Shown piece by piece: positions 7,680-14,997 of a stretch of DNA of 64,000 bases. Below the pieces are notes generated by a model. It saw nothing but the letters and a program-made list of their open reading frames with translations. It searched no databases and had not been told where the DNA came from. The position numbers were made by a program, and so were the translations under genes. This DNA is from AC-32 sp963763475. GTDB lineage: Bacteria; Actinomycetota; Thermoleophilia; Gaiellales; Gaiellaceae. Position 1 is the stretch's first letter; the number at the start of each line of letters is the position of its first letter. The stretch is taken from NCBI GenBank assembly GCA_963763475.1, contig CAVXOR010000003.1, positions 1 to 64,000 of the forward strand. The letters run 5' to 3'.

Positions 7680-8705
7680 TCAGTGCAGCGAGATCGTGAC
7701 GGTGCGCCGACCCCACGCGCGCGCCTGCGCGACCGTCGGGAACCAGAGGTCGATCGTCGCGCCCTGGATTGCCGAGCCGGTGTCGGCGGCTACGCCGGAG
7801 CCGTAACCCGGGATCGTCAGGCTCGTGCCGAGCGGGATCACGCCCGGGTCGACTGCGACCACGCCCCATCCGGTGGGGGCTCCCGTGGCGGTGTGCCCGT
7901 TGATCGAGTAGGCGGTCGCGACCACCGTCAGCGAGCGGCCGCCCGGAGCGATCCCGATCGGTGCCGCCGGCTGCGTTGGGGAGACGACCGAGAGCTGGCG
8001 GGCCCTCGTCTCGACCGCGAGCGCCTGCTGCTGGTACGCGGCGATCGCAGCGGTGTTCAGCTTCTGCTGGCCGGCCAGGGTCGCCAGGTACGAGGCCCGC
8101 TGAGCGCTCGCTTGCTCGAGCACGAGCGTCGACCGGGAGGCCTCCTGTGCGAGAACTCGCAGGTGCCGCTGCTTGGCCGCCAGCCGCCGTGCCAGGGCGG
8201 TCGCGTCGTGCTTCGCCTGCCTGGTCTGCTCGATCACGACCCGGTCCTGGTCGGCGACCCGGTCGAGCGAGTCGAGGTTGCCCAGCGCGTCGGCGACCGA
8301 GGAGGCGCCGAACACGACCGCCAGCGGGTCGGTGTCGCCCTGTTCGTAGAGCAGCTGCAGCCGGGTCGCGAGCGAGCGCTCGGAGACCTTCAGCGTGCTG
8401 CGGGCGACGCGCAGGCGTTGTCTGGCGTCGGCGAGCTCGCCCTTGACCTGCGCCGTCCGGATGCGCAGCTCGACGAGCCGCGCGCGCTCGCGGGCCAGCC
8501 GCGAGTCGAGCGAGTAGAGCTCGAGCACGACCCCGCGCGAGCGCTTGGCGAGGTCGGCGTTCTGCTGCGAGAGCCGGGTTGCGCGGTCGCGTAGCGAGGA
8601 GGCCGAGTCCGCCGCGACGGTCGCCGCGGGAACCAGTCCGACGAGAGCAAGCAGGGCTCCGAGGACGACCGGCCAATAGCGGAGCGTGCGTATCTCCCCC
8701 GGCAC
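7680..8705 (-). CDS. Secreted coiled-coil protein with C-terminal 3D domain (putative peptidoglycan hydrolase)
   Basis: About 341 aa. The GTG at 8705 gives a signal peptide (YWPVVLGALLALVGLVPA) and has TACGGT eight bases upstream. A long coiled coil follows, including LYEQGDTDPLAVVFGASS, a PcsB/CwlO-type segment. The C-terminal 3D domain carries its aspartates in VAVDPGVIPLGT, AADTGSAIQG and TIDLWF, as in RpfB/MltA-like lytic enzymes. It is divergent from an NlpC/P60 gene with the same coiled-coil module. The likely role is envelope cleavage during growth or division; the activity is inferred from the domain. Confidence 0.85.
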   Translation of the reverse strand: MPGEIRTLRYWPVVLGALLALVGLVPAATVAADSASSLRDRATRLSQQNADLAKRSRGVVLELYSLDSRLARERARLVELRIRTAQVKGELADARQRLRVARSTLKVSERSLATRLQLLYEQGDTDPLAVVFGASSVADALGNLDSLDRVADQDRVVIEQTRQAKHDATALARRLAAKQRHLRVLAQEASRSTLVLEQASAQRASYLATLAGQQKLNTAAIAAYQQQALAVETRARQLSVVSPTQPAAPIGIAPGGRSLTVVATAYSINGHTATGAPTGWGVVAVDPGVIPLGTSLTIPGYGSGVAADTGSAIQGATIDLWFPTVAQARAWGRRTVTISLH

Positions 8706-8713
8706 GACGCGGC

Positions 8714-8719
8714 ACCGTA
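8714..8719 (-). promoter_or_regulatory. Leaderless-type -10 box (TACGGT) for the 3D-domain gene
   Basis: TACGGT on the minus strand is separated by eight bases from the GTG at 8705, supporting that start over an upstream ATG-initiated extension. Confidence 0.4.
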
Positions 8720-8759
8720 ACACACGCGCTTGTGCGGATCCGTGCCCGGTCCGGCTATC

Positions 8760-8775
8760 TGGCCCTTTTGGGCCA
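8760..8775. promoter_or_regulatory. Perfect inverted repeat between divergent cell-wall hydrolase genes
   Basis: TGGCCC-TTTT-GGGCCA lies midway in the 118-base divergent region. It is a plausible operator for coordinate control of the two hydrolases. The hairpin has T residues in its loop only, so it is not a terminator. Confidence 0.35.
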
Positions 8776-8808
8776 AAGAAGCCGTTTGCGGTCATCCGAC
8801 GAGCTTGT

Positions 8809-8814
8809 TAGGGT
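8809..8814 (+). promoter_or_regulatory. Leaderless-type -10 box (TAGGGT) for the NlpC/P60 gene
   Basis: TAGGGT with a TG two bases upstream (extended -10 like) is nine bases before the GTG at 8824 and only three before an alternative GTG at 8818. The spacing favours 8824. Confidence 0.4.
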
Positions 8815-8823
8815 GCCGTGCTT

Positions 8824-9981
8824 GTGACGTACCGGCCCCTCTCACGAGGGCGCCTGTCGAGCCGATTCAAGACCCCCCTCCGCTCGACAAGACGTAAGGC
8901 GCCGGCACTGGTCATCGCATTGGCTGCGGCCTGTGCACTGACTGCTGCGTCAGCATCCGCTGATCCGAGCGTCGCCTCCAAGGAGGCCGAGGCGCAGAGC
9001 GTGATGGCGCAGATCCAGCAGCTCGACTCGAGCCTGGAGCGCGCGATCGAGGCGTACAACCTCGCCACCGTCAAGCTCAACCGGATCAAGCACGACCTCA
9101 AGGACAACACCCACGCCCTCGCGGTCGCGAAGAAGAGCCTTCTCCACGCGCAGACGCAGCTCTCGACCCGCCTGGTGGACATCTACACCTCCGGTGACCA
9201 GAACGCCGGCCTGGCGGTGCTGCTCGGAGCGTCGAGCCTCGACGACATGCTCGGCCGCATGGACGCGAGCGACCGCGTCTCGGAGCAGGACTCGCTCGTG
9301 CTCAAGCAGGTCGTGCACTTCCGGCGGGAGGTGCAGCACCGGCAGCGATTCCTGCAGCACGCGCATTCCGTGCAGGCGCAGGTGGTGGCCGAGCGCGATG
9401 CGGCGCGCGCCTCGGTGGAATCGCAGCTCGGCCAGCGCAAGCAGCTGCTCGGCTCGATCCAGGGCGAGATCGCGCACCTGAAGGCCGTCGAGGCGGCGCG
9501 CCAGGCAGCGCTCCAGCGCCAGCTCGAGCAGCAGGTCGCGGCACAGCAGGCCTCCCAGCAACAGGCAGCCCTCGCGCCCACGGTTCCGATCGGCTCCGGT
9601 ACGACCCCACCGCCCACGGTCGCTCCGCCGCCCACCCACAGCGGCGTCGTCGGGATCGCGATGCGCTACCTGGGCGTGCCGTATGTCTGGGGCGGGGCGT
9701 CGCCGTCCGGGTTCGACTGCTCCGGCTTCGTGATGTACGTCTACGGACAGATGGGCGTCTCGCTGCCACACAGTTCCTACGCGCAGTACGGCTACGGCAG
9801 CGCGGTCTCGCTGAGCCAGCTCCAGCCCGGCGACCTCGTCTTCTTCGACGGGCTCGGCCACGTCGGGATCTACGTCGGCGGCGGCAGCTTCATCCACGCG
9901 CCCCACACTGGCGACGTGGTCAAGATCTCCTCGATCAGCGGCTGGTACGCGTCGACCTTCGTCGGCGGCCGGCGACTCTAG
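8824..9981 (+). CDS. Secreted NlpC/P60 endopeptidase with N-terminal coiled coil
   Basis: About 385 aa. The order is a basic N-terminus, a signal segment (ALVIALAAACALTAASASA), a long coiled coil containing IYTSGDQNAGLAVLLGASS, a Pro/Thr linker (TTPPPTVAPPPTHSG), and a C-terminal NlpC/P60 domain. The catalytic Cys is in SGFDCSGFVMYVYG and the His in LGHVGIYVGGGSFIHAP. This is the RipA/CwlO plan: a D,L-endopeptidase cutting peptide stems, restrained by its coiled coil. The 3D-domain protein on the other strand has a related coiled coil. GTG 8818 is an alternative start. Confidence 0.92.
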   Translation: MTYRPLSRGRLSSRFKTPLRSTRRKAPALVIALAAACALTAASASADPSVASKEAEAQSVMAQIQQLDSSLERAIEAYNLATVKLNRIKHDLKDNTHALAVAKKSLLHAQTQLSTRLVDIYTSGDQNAGLAVLLGASSLDDMLGRMDASDRVSEQDSLVLKQVVHFRREVQHRQRFLQHAHSVQAQVVAERDAARASVESQLGQRKQLLGSIQGEIAHLKAVEAARQAALQRQLEQQVAAQQASQQQAALAPTVPIGSGTTPPPTVAPPPTHSGVVGIAMRYLGVPYVWGGASPSGFDCSGFVMYVYGQMGVSLPHSSYAQYGYGSAVSLSQLQPGDLVFFDGLGHVGIYVGGGSFIHAPHTGDVVKISSISGWYASTFVGGRRL

Positions 9982-9983
9982 CT

Positions 9984-11681
9984 CTAGCTCGAGTAGAGCT
10001 CTTCGATCTCGCGGGCGAAATGCTCCGCGACTACGCGGCGCTTCAGCTTCAGCGTCGGCGTCACCTCGTCCTCCTCGGCGGTGAAGTCGCGCGGCAGGAC
10101 CCGGAAGCGCTTGATCTGCTCGAAGCGGGAGAGGTCGCCGTTGACCTCGTCGACCACCGCCTGGACGCGCCGCTCGACCTCGTCCGGGGCGAGGCCGTCC
10201 GCGACTGCCGGGTCGAGCGTGATCAGCGCAGTCACGTAGGGCCGCCGGTCGCCTAGCACGAGGGCCTGCGAGACGAGCGGCGCGGTCTTGAGCGCGTTCT
10301 CGAGGTTCTGCGGTGAGACGTTCTTGCCGCCGGCGGTGACCAGGATGTCCTTCTTGCGGTCGGTGATCGCGATGAAGCCGTCCTCGTCGATCGAGCCGAC
10401 GTCGCCCGAGCGCAGCCAGCCGTCATCCCCGAGCACCTCGCGCGTCGCTTCCTCGTCCTTGTAGTAACCGGCGAAGATCGTCTCGCTGCGGATCAGCAGC
10501 TCGCCGTCGTCGCCCACCCGCACCTCGAAGCCCGGCAGCGCGGGCCCGACGGTGCCGAAGCGGAAGCGCCCGGGCCGGTTGACCGAGGCGGCGGTCGTGC
10601 ACTCGGTCAGGCCCCAGCCCTCGACGATCAGGATGTCGATCGAATGGAAGAACTCGCCGATCTCCTTGGCGAGCGGCGCACCGCCGGAGACCCCCAGTCG
10701 CAGCCGCCCGCCGAGCCGGTCCTTGACCTTCGAGTAGACGAGCCGGTCGGCCAGTCGGTGCTGCAGCGCCAGCCCGCGGGGGAGCGGCTCGCCGCGCCGG
10801 CGCAGCTCGCTCACCCGCCGCCCGACCTCCAGGGCCCAGTCGAGCAGTCGTCGCCGCGGCCCCTGCACCTGTTCGAACTGCGCCAGCACGGCCGTGTGCA
10901 CCTTCTCGTAGAGCCTCGGCACGCTCGGCAGCAACGTCGGCCGCACGGCCGGCATCGCCTCGGCGATACGCAACGGATCCGGGCAGAAAGCCGTCGTGTA
11001 GCCCTTGTGCGCGCCGAGCAGGTGCATCAGCCGGCCGAAGTTGTGCGCGAGCGGCAGGTAGAGCAGCATCACGTCGTCGGCGAAGGCGAACTCCGGCACG
11101 CGGTCGACGCAGGTCGCCATCTCGTAGTAGTTGCGGTGGCGGATCATGCAGGCCTTGGGCGGGCCGGTGGTGCCCGAGGTGTAGATGAAGGTGAAGAGAT
11201 CCTCCTCGCCCACCTGCGCCTCGGCCTCGACGAGCGCCGTCGGGTTGGCGGCGGCGAACTCGCGGCCGCGGGCGCGCAGCCCGTCGAGGTCGGCGAACGT
11301 GAGCACGTGGGCAAGCGAGACGCCGCCGAGCTTTTGCCGCTGCGCCTCGTCCTCGACCAGCACTCCGACGGCGTCGGAGTGCTCGAGCACGTAAAGGCAG
11401 TCCTTGGGCGAGCTGTTCGCGTAGATCGCCGCCCCGACCGCGCCGATCCGCGCGAGCGCGTAGTCGAACAGCGCCCACTCGAGGCTCGTCCGGGCGAGGA
11501 TCCCGAAGGCGTCGCCCTTGCGCACGCCGAGCGCGAGCAGCCCGTTGGCGAGCTCCTCGACCGCGCGGCCGGCCTCGTCCCACGAGACCTCCTCCCAGCC
11601 GCCCTCGCGCTCGACGAGGTAGGCCGGCGTGGTGCGTCCCTCGGCCGTCGCGGCCGCCCAGAGCTTTCCGATCGTGCGCAC
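9984..11681 (-). CDS. Long-chain acyl-CoA synthetase (AMP-binding)
   Basis: AMP-forming ligase (565 aa) activating fatty acids to acyl-CoA. Motifs include the phosphate loop FIYTSGTTGPPKACM, VEGWGLTECTTAAS, the SGD motif in WLRSGDVGSIDEDGF, and the C-terminal hinge ITDRKKDILVTAGGKNVSPQ. The catalytic lysine is in TPTLKLKRRVV near the C-terminus. The chain resembles FadD15-type actinobacterial synthetases. TATTCT six bases before the GTG start suggests a leaderless mRNA. It may feed the beta-oxidation enzymes encoded further along the window. Confidence 0.93.
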   Translation of the reverse strand: MRTIGKLWAAATAEGRTTPAYLVEREGGWEEVSWDEAGRAVEELANGLLALGVRKGDAFGILARTSLEWALFDYALARIGAVGAAIYANSSPKDCLYVLEHSDAVGVLVEDEAQRQKLGGVSLAHVLTFADLDGLRARGREFAAANPTALVEAEAQVGEEDLFTFIYTSGTTGPPKACMIRHRNYYEMATCVDRVPEFAFADDVMLLYLPLAHNFGRLMHLLGAHKGYTTAFCPDPLRIAEAMPAVRPTLLPSVPRLYEKVHTAVLAQFEQVQGPRRRLLDWALEVGRRVSELRRRGEPLPRGLALQHRLADRLVYSKVKDRLGGRLRLGVSGGAPLAKEIGEFFHSIDILIVEGWGLTECTTAASVNRPGRFRFGTVGPALPGFEVRVGDDGELLIRSETIFAGYYKDEEATREVLGDDGWLRSGDVGSIDEDGFIAITDRKKDILVTAGGKNVSPQNLENALKTAPLVSQALVLGDRRPYVTALITLDPAVADGLAPDEVERRVQAVVDEVNGDLSRFEQIKRFRVLPRDFTAEEDEVTPTLKLKRRVVAEHFAREIEELYSS

Positions 11682-11687
11682 GGCGCC

Positions 11688-11693
11688 AGAATA
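11688..11693 (-). promoter_or_regulatory. Leaderless-type -10 box (TATTCT) for the acyl-CoA synthetase gene
   Basis: TATTCT, six bases before the GTG at 11681 on the minus strand. Confidence 0.45.
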
Positions 11694-11769
11694 CGTCGGA
11701 AGGGAAGCGTGAAGGGGCGGCGAATCTGCCCGGTCCCACTACACTTATCCACAGCGAAAGCGGCCTCAG

Positions 11770-12630
11770 ATGCGAACTACCTGGAACGGATCACTCAGCT
11801 TCGGCCTGGTCACCATCCCGGTCGGCCTCGCGCCAGCGACGGCGCCGAAGGCCCGTGCCTCCGACGTCACCTTCCGGACGCTGCACCGCGAGTGCAAGAC
11901 GCCGATCAAGCAGAAGCGCTGGTGCCCCGTGCACGAGCGCGAGGTGACGAACGACGAGCTCGTCAAGGGCTGGGAGGTCTCGAAGGGCCAGTTCGTGATC
12001 GTCGAGGACGCCGACCTCGAGGCGATCGAGCAGCGCGACACCTCGCGGGCGATCGAGATCTCGCGCTTCGTCCCGCTTGCCGAGGTCGACCCGATGTTCT
12101 TCGACCGCACCTACTTCCTCGCGCCATCCAGCGCGGAGGCGCAGCGCCGGCCCTACGTGCTGCTGCTGAACGCGATGAAGGAGACGGGGATGGCCGCTAT
12201 CGGCCGCATGGTGATCCGCGGCAACGAGAACTTCGTCCTGATCCGCCCCAAGGGCGAGGCGCTGGTGCTCGAGACGCTCTTCCTCGCCGAGGACGTACGC
12301 TCGCAGGCCGAGATCGACGAGGCGGTCGAGGCCGTCGACGTCAAGGACCCGGAGCTCGAGCTCGCGCGCCAGCTGATCGACAGCCTGGTCGGCGACTGGG
12401 AGCCGGAGGCGCTACAGAGCGAGTACCGCCAGGACCTGCGCAGGCTGCTCGAGGCGAAGCTGGCCGGCGAGGAGATCGCGAAGCCGGAGCCGGTCGTCGA
12501 CGCACCGGTCGTCGACCTGATGGAGGCGCTCAAGAAGAGCGTCGCGGCGTCGAAGCAGAAGGACGGCGCGAAGCCGGCTGCGCGCAAGAAGGCCGCGCCG
12601 AAGAAGCGCGCCGCCTCCGGCAGCAAGTAG
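11770..12630 (+). CDS. ku: Ku protein, non-homologous end joining
   Basis: Bacterial Ku (286 aa) that binds double-strand break ends as a homodimer ring and recruits LigD. The N-terminus MRTTWNGSLSFGLVTIPVGL is the family signature. LHRECKTPIKQKRWCPVHER, RPYVLLLNAMKETGM and FVLIRPKGEALVLETLF belong to the Ku beta-barrel core. The C-terminus is a Lys/Ala-rich tail (about 255-286), the basic DNA-binding extension of many actinobacterial Ku proteins. The ATG at 11770 is preceded by TACACT 24 bases earlier, so this mRNA probably has a short leader. No ligD is in the window. Confidence 0.96.
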   Translation: MRTTWNGSLSFGLVTIPVGLAPATAPKARASDVTFRTLHRECKTPIKQKRWCPVHEREVTNDELVKGWEVSKGQFVIVEDADLEAIEQRDTSRAIEISRFVPLAEVDPMFFDRTYFLAPSSAEAQRRPYVLLLNAMKETGMAAIGRMVIRGNENFVLIRPKGEALVLETLFLAEDVRSQAEIDEAVEAVDVKDPELELARQLIDSLVGDWEPEALQSEYRQDLRRLLEAKLAGEEIAKPEPVVDAPVVDLMEALKKSVAASKQKDGAKPAARKKAAPKKRAASGSK

Positions 12631-12648
12631 CGGCTCGGAACCTCCCGT

Positions 12649-13242
12649 CTATCCGGCGAGGCTGGCGCCGACGATGCCCACGCCCACGGTGAAGGCGATC
12701 GCTGCAGATCCGATCAAGGCGAGTCGAGTCAAACTGACCTGTTGCGGAACCTGGTCGGCGACGGCGCTATGACCACCGTGGCCGTGGAGGGCGTGGACGA
12801 CAGCGTGCCCTCGGCCTCTGGCGATCAAGTAGCGATTCACGGGCCAGGCGGCAACGAAGGCGATCGCCAGAGCGAGGGCGAGCGAGCCCCAGAAGAGCAA
12901 GTCGTCCAGACCTGCATCCATCGCGCCCGGGATCGCGATGATGATCAGGTTGTCCACGACTTCCATGACCGTGATCGAAAAGGTGTCCGAGGCAAGCGCT
13001 AGCGGCAGCACAATGGCAAGCGCCAGCCCCGACCGCAGCAGCGGAAGCATGGTCAGCGAGTAGCCGAACAGGAAGGCGAGCAGGATCGCGAGGACGATCG
13101 TCAAGGTGTTGCTCAGCCCGACGGCGGTGCCGATTGCCAATCCCAGCACCTCGCCGATCGCACATCCGGTCAGGCAGTGAGCCGTCGCCGCCGTGACCGT
13201 GCGGTTGAGCGACATTGCCGCATGTCCATGGCTTGACGTCAA
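12649..13242 (-). CDS. DUF4396 membrane protein
   Basis: Multi-pass membrane protein of the DUF4396 family. The hallmark is TAHCLTGCAIGEVLGLAIG near the N-terminus, with a conserved His-Cys pair, then about four further helices and a His-rich loop (HAVVHALHGHGGHS) before the last helix. Metal handling is a guess from the His/Cys pattern; no function is established. The start is uncertain. A TTG at 13242 follows GGAGGAGG closely, and an ATG at 13215 lies further in. I chose the TTG because of the strong Shine-Dalgarno. Confidence 0.8.
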   Translation of the reverse strand: MTSSHGHAAMSLNRTVTAATAHCLTGCAIGEVLGLAIGTAVGLSNTLTIVLAILLAFLFGYSLTMLPLLRSGLALAIVLPLALASDTFSITVMEVVDNLIIIAIPGAMDAGLDDLLFWGSLALALAIAFVAAWPVNRYLIARGRGHAVVHALHGHGGHSAVADQVPQQVSLTRLALIGSAAIAFTVGVGIVGASLAG

Positions 13243-13413
13243 ACCTCCTCCATCAGGCGCAGGATCAGTCGAGCACACGCGATTGCCACAACGCTTGTTG
13301 CGATTCCAATCACCCATGCCCAGGTCCCTTCCGGGACTGGCCAGTCATGAATCGCGCAAGGTCAACGGGCGCAGATCCACGGCGAGATCCGCGCGTTCCT
13401 CGGACGGGGGCGG

Positions 13414-13584
13414 TTAGTGCGGCTGCGCGACGGCGCCGAGCGCCTCGAGCTGCGCCTGGAAGAGGGTCTTGTCGATCTTCCCCTGGTAGATCGGCACGCC
13501 TTCCTCCATGCAGACACGGATCACTTCCGTGCGGTCGATCCCAAGCTCCTTCGACAACTCCTCGGGCGTCAGGTGGTTCGCCAT
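13414..13584 (-). CDS. 56-residue helix-turn-helix/IF2-N-like protein
   Basis: Small protein, MANHLTPEELSKELGIDRTE onward. The pattern LTPEELSKELGI-(D/E)-V-I resembles the IF2 N-terminal helical module or a minimal helix-turn-helix. A short beta-like segment (GVPIYQGKIDKTLF) and helix QAQLEAL follow. The ATG at 13584 has GGAG eight bases upstream; a slightly longer start at 13608 lacks one. It sits alone behind an attenuator-like leader with a terminator just before the ribosome binding site. Function unknown; the context suggests a product needed only under a translational or antibiotic stress, which is an inference. Confidence 0.75.
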   Translation of the reverse strand: MANHLTPEELSKELGIDRTEVIRVCMEEGVPIYQGKIDKTLFQAQLEALGAVAQPH

Positions 13585-13606
13585 TGCTTCTCCTTCCCTG
13601 GGCAAC

Positions 13607-13640
13607 AAAAAGCCCGCCGCGCTCTCAGCGCCGACGGGCT
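13607..13640 (-). terminator. Intrinsic terminator in the leader of the 56-residue gene (attenuator)
   Basis: On the minus strand AGCCCGTCGGCGCT-GAG-AGCGCGGCGGGCT folds into about 13 pairs with one bulged G and a GAG loop, then five T. This is a strong Rho-independent terminator, but it stands upstream of the gene's ribosome binding site and downstream of a promoter. It would therefore stop transcription before the gene unless relieved. GTCGGC in its 5' arm can also pair with GCCGGAC at 13661-13667, a possible antiterminator. Confidence 0.75.
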
Positions 13641-13674
13641 AGCCGACCAAACCTTCTCTGGTGTCCGGCAGGAA

Positions 13675-13704
13675 TCAGGGGTCCTGCCTCCCCGAACGAT
13701 CCAT
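13675..13704 (-). CDS. Leader peptide MDRSGRQDP (candidate)
   Basis: Nine-codon open frame, ATG at 13704, TGA at 13675, eight bases after the -10 box TATTGT, the spacing of leaderless genes in this window. Its last codons form the 5' arm of a perfect hairpin (GGCAGGA/TCCTGCC). A translating or stalled ribosome would open that hairpin and change folding of the downstream terminator. It may be coincidental; conservation in relatives would decide. Confidence 0.45.
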   Translation of the reverse strand: MDRSGRQDP

Positions 13705-13712
13705 CGCCTCGA

Positions 13713-13741
13713 ACAATAATCGCCCTTGGTGACGGACGCAA
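13713..13741. promoter_or_regulatory. Overlapping divergent promoters (attenuator leader and alpha/beta hydrolase)
   Basis: Minus strand: TTGCGT at 13736-13741, 17-base spacer, TATTGT at 13713-13718, leading into the attenuator leader. Plus strand: AATAAT at 13715-13720, eight bases before the hydrolase GTG at 13729. The two -10 boxes overlap, so the promoters should compete. Confidence 0.55.
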
Positions 13742-14616
13742 AGTCTGAGCTGCCCGGGCTCGAGGAGCGCGAGGCCGAGCTGCGCGGCACTCGACTGCGC
13801 TACCTGGCCGGAGGGCAGGGCGAGCCGCTCGTGCTCGTCCACGGCCTCGGCGGTGCTGCCGCGAACTGGGTCGCATTGGCTCCGCTGCTGCTTCCGGGAC
13901 GGCGGCTGTTTGTGCCCGAGCTTCCAGGCCATGGTGGGTCCTCGCCGCTTCCCGCCGCGCCGTCGCTGAACGGTTACGCCGACCGGCTGGGGCTGCTGCT
14001 CGAGCACGAGGGGATCGCCCCGGCCGCGATCGTCGGCCATTCCCTGGGCGGTGCCATCGCCCTGCGGCTCGCGATCCGCCGGCCCGAGGCGGTCAGTGCG
14101 CTCGTGCTTGCCGGGGCCGCCGGGATCTCCTCGGCGACGCGCAGCGCCCGCTACGCCCTCACCGTCACCGGGATCCTCAAGCCGGGTCGGAAGATCGCCC
14201 CGCACCGCGCAAGAGTGGCTCGCTCGGCCCTGCTCAAGCGGATCGTCTTCGGGCGCTGGGGGGCCTCCGACCCGCCGGCGCTGTCGCCCGAGGTGGTGGA
14301 GGCGTTCCTCGCCGGGCCCGCGCGGCACACGGACACCGTCAGCGCGGCGAAGGCGCTCGTCCGGGACGACGTGCGCGCGGATCTCGAGCGGGTGCGCTGC
14401 CCTGGCCTCGTGCTCTGGGGCGCGCGCGACAACCAGTTGCCGGTCGCCGACGCGTTCGAGTATGCACGGCGGCTGCGAGCGCCATTGCGCGTGATCGGCG
14501 ACTGCGGCCACCTGCTGATCGGCGAGCGGCCCGACGCCTGCGCGGATGCCATAGACGGGTTCCTCGCGGGGGAACCGGCGGCTCCCCCGCGAGGCGATCG
14601 GGGTGCCCAGATTTGA
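13729..14616 (+). CDS. Alpha/beta-fold hydrolase
   Basis: Serine hydrolase (295 aa). The oxyanion region is LVLVHGLGGAAANW, the nucleophile elbow is VGHSLGGAIALRLA, the acid lies around LVLWGARDNQLPV, and the catalytic His is in IGDCGHLLIGERP. Substrate cannot be predicted; the size and cap fit haloperoxidase/esterase/C-C hydrolase groups. GTG at 13729 is chosen for the -10 box eight bases upstream, though TTG at 13726 is possible. The last 19 bases overlap the 3' end of tRNA-Pro on the opposite strand; the TGA lies inside the T loop sequence. Confidence 0.88.
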   Translation: MTDAKSELPGLEEREAELRGTRLRYLAGGQGEPLVLVHGLGGAAANWVALAPLLLPGRRLFVPELPGHGGSSPLPAAPSLNGYADRLGLLLEHEGIAPAAIVGHSLGGAIALRLAIRRPEAVSALVLAGAAGISSATRSARYALTVTGILKPGRKIAPHRARVARSALLKRIVFGRWGASDPPALSPEVVEAFLAGPARHTDTVSAAKALVRDDVRADLERVRCPGLVLWGARDNQLPVADAFEYARRLRAPLRVIGDCGHLLIGERPDACADAIDGFLAGEPAAPPRGDRGAQI

Positions 14617-14671
14617 ACTGGGGACCTCTCCGACCCGAACGGAGCGCGCTACCAGGCTGCGCCACACCCCG
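14598..14671 (-). tRNA. tRNA-Pro (anticodon CGG)
   Basis: A complete cloverleaf is readable on the minus strand. The acceptor stem is CGGGGTG/CACCCCG, the D arm is GCGCAGCCTGGTAGCGC, the anticodon stem CTCCG/CGGAG holds loop TTCGGGT with anticodon CGG, and the T arm is GGTTCAAATC-like (CAGTTCAAATCTG). CCA is not encoded. It reads Pro codon CCG, frequent in this GC-rich genome. Its 3' end overlaps the convergent hydrolase coding sequence. Confidence 0.93.
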
Positions 14672-14683
14672 AGCGCCGACAGG

Positions 14684-14830
14684 TTAGCGTCTGAAAAGCC
14701 GTCGCAGGCGATCCGCGAGCGAGGGACGGGTGCCCCGCTCGGCCGCGGCCTCGCGCTTGGCCTCCTGCCTGGCCCAGGCGCGATGGCGCGAGGAGCGCGT
14801 GCCGTACTTCGGCTTCCAGTAGACCGGCAT
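14684..14830 (-). CDS. Small basic hypothetical protein
   Basis: 48 aa from the ATG at 14830 (MPVYWKPKYGTRSSRHRAWA...), very rich in Arg and Lys, ending LADRLRRLFRR. An ATG at 14851 would add seven residues. The WKPKYGTRSSRHR segment looks protein-like rather than random, but there is no recognised family and no clear ribosome binding site. It lies just upstream of tRNA-Pro on the same strand and downstream of a structured intergenic stretch. Existence is uncertain. Confidence 0.4.
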   Translation of the reverse strand: MPVYWKPKYGTRSSRHRAWARQEAKREAAAERGTRPSLADRLRRLFRR

Positions 14831-14904
14831 CAGGAGGTCGCGACGAAGCATCGCTCGCTGTCGCGGTGCGATGGTCGTTCCGAGGCAAGGACGCAGGGAG
14901 CGTT

Positions 14905-14994
14905 CGTACCTGAAGGGTACGGGCGCGACTGAGGACGCAGCATCGGGGCGAGCAGCGCGGTGCGACTGCACAGTCGATGTTTCGTTGCGTCCTC
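14905..14994. other. Structured intergenic element
   Basis: In the 167 bases between the small basic gene and the MFS gene, three inverted repeats are nested or adjacent. CGTACC/GGTACG is at 14905-14921. GAGGACGCA (14931-14939) pairs with TGCGTCCTC (14986-14994). CGACTG-CA-CAGTCG (14963-14976) lies inside the larger arms. CATCG/CGATG can extend the outer stem. It could be a structured RNA, the MFS mRNA terminator without a T-tract, or a dispersed intergenic repeat. Confidence 0.45.
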
Positions 14995-14997
14995 GAA

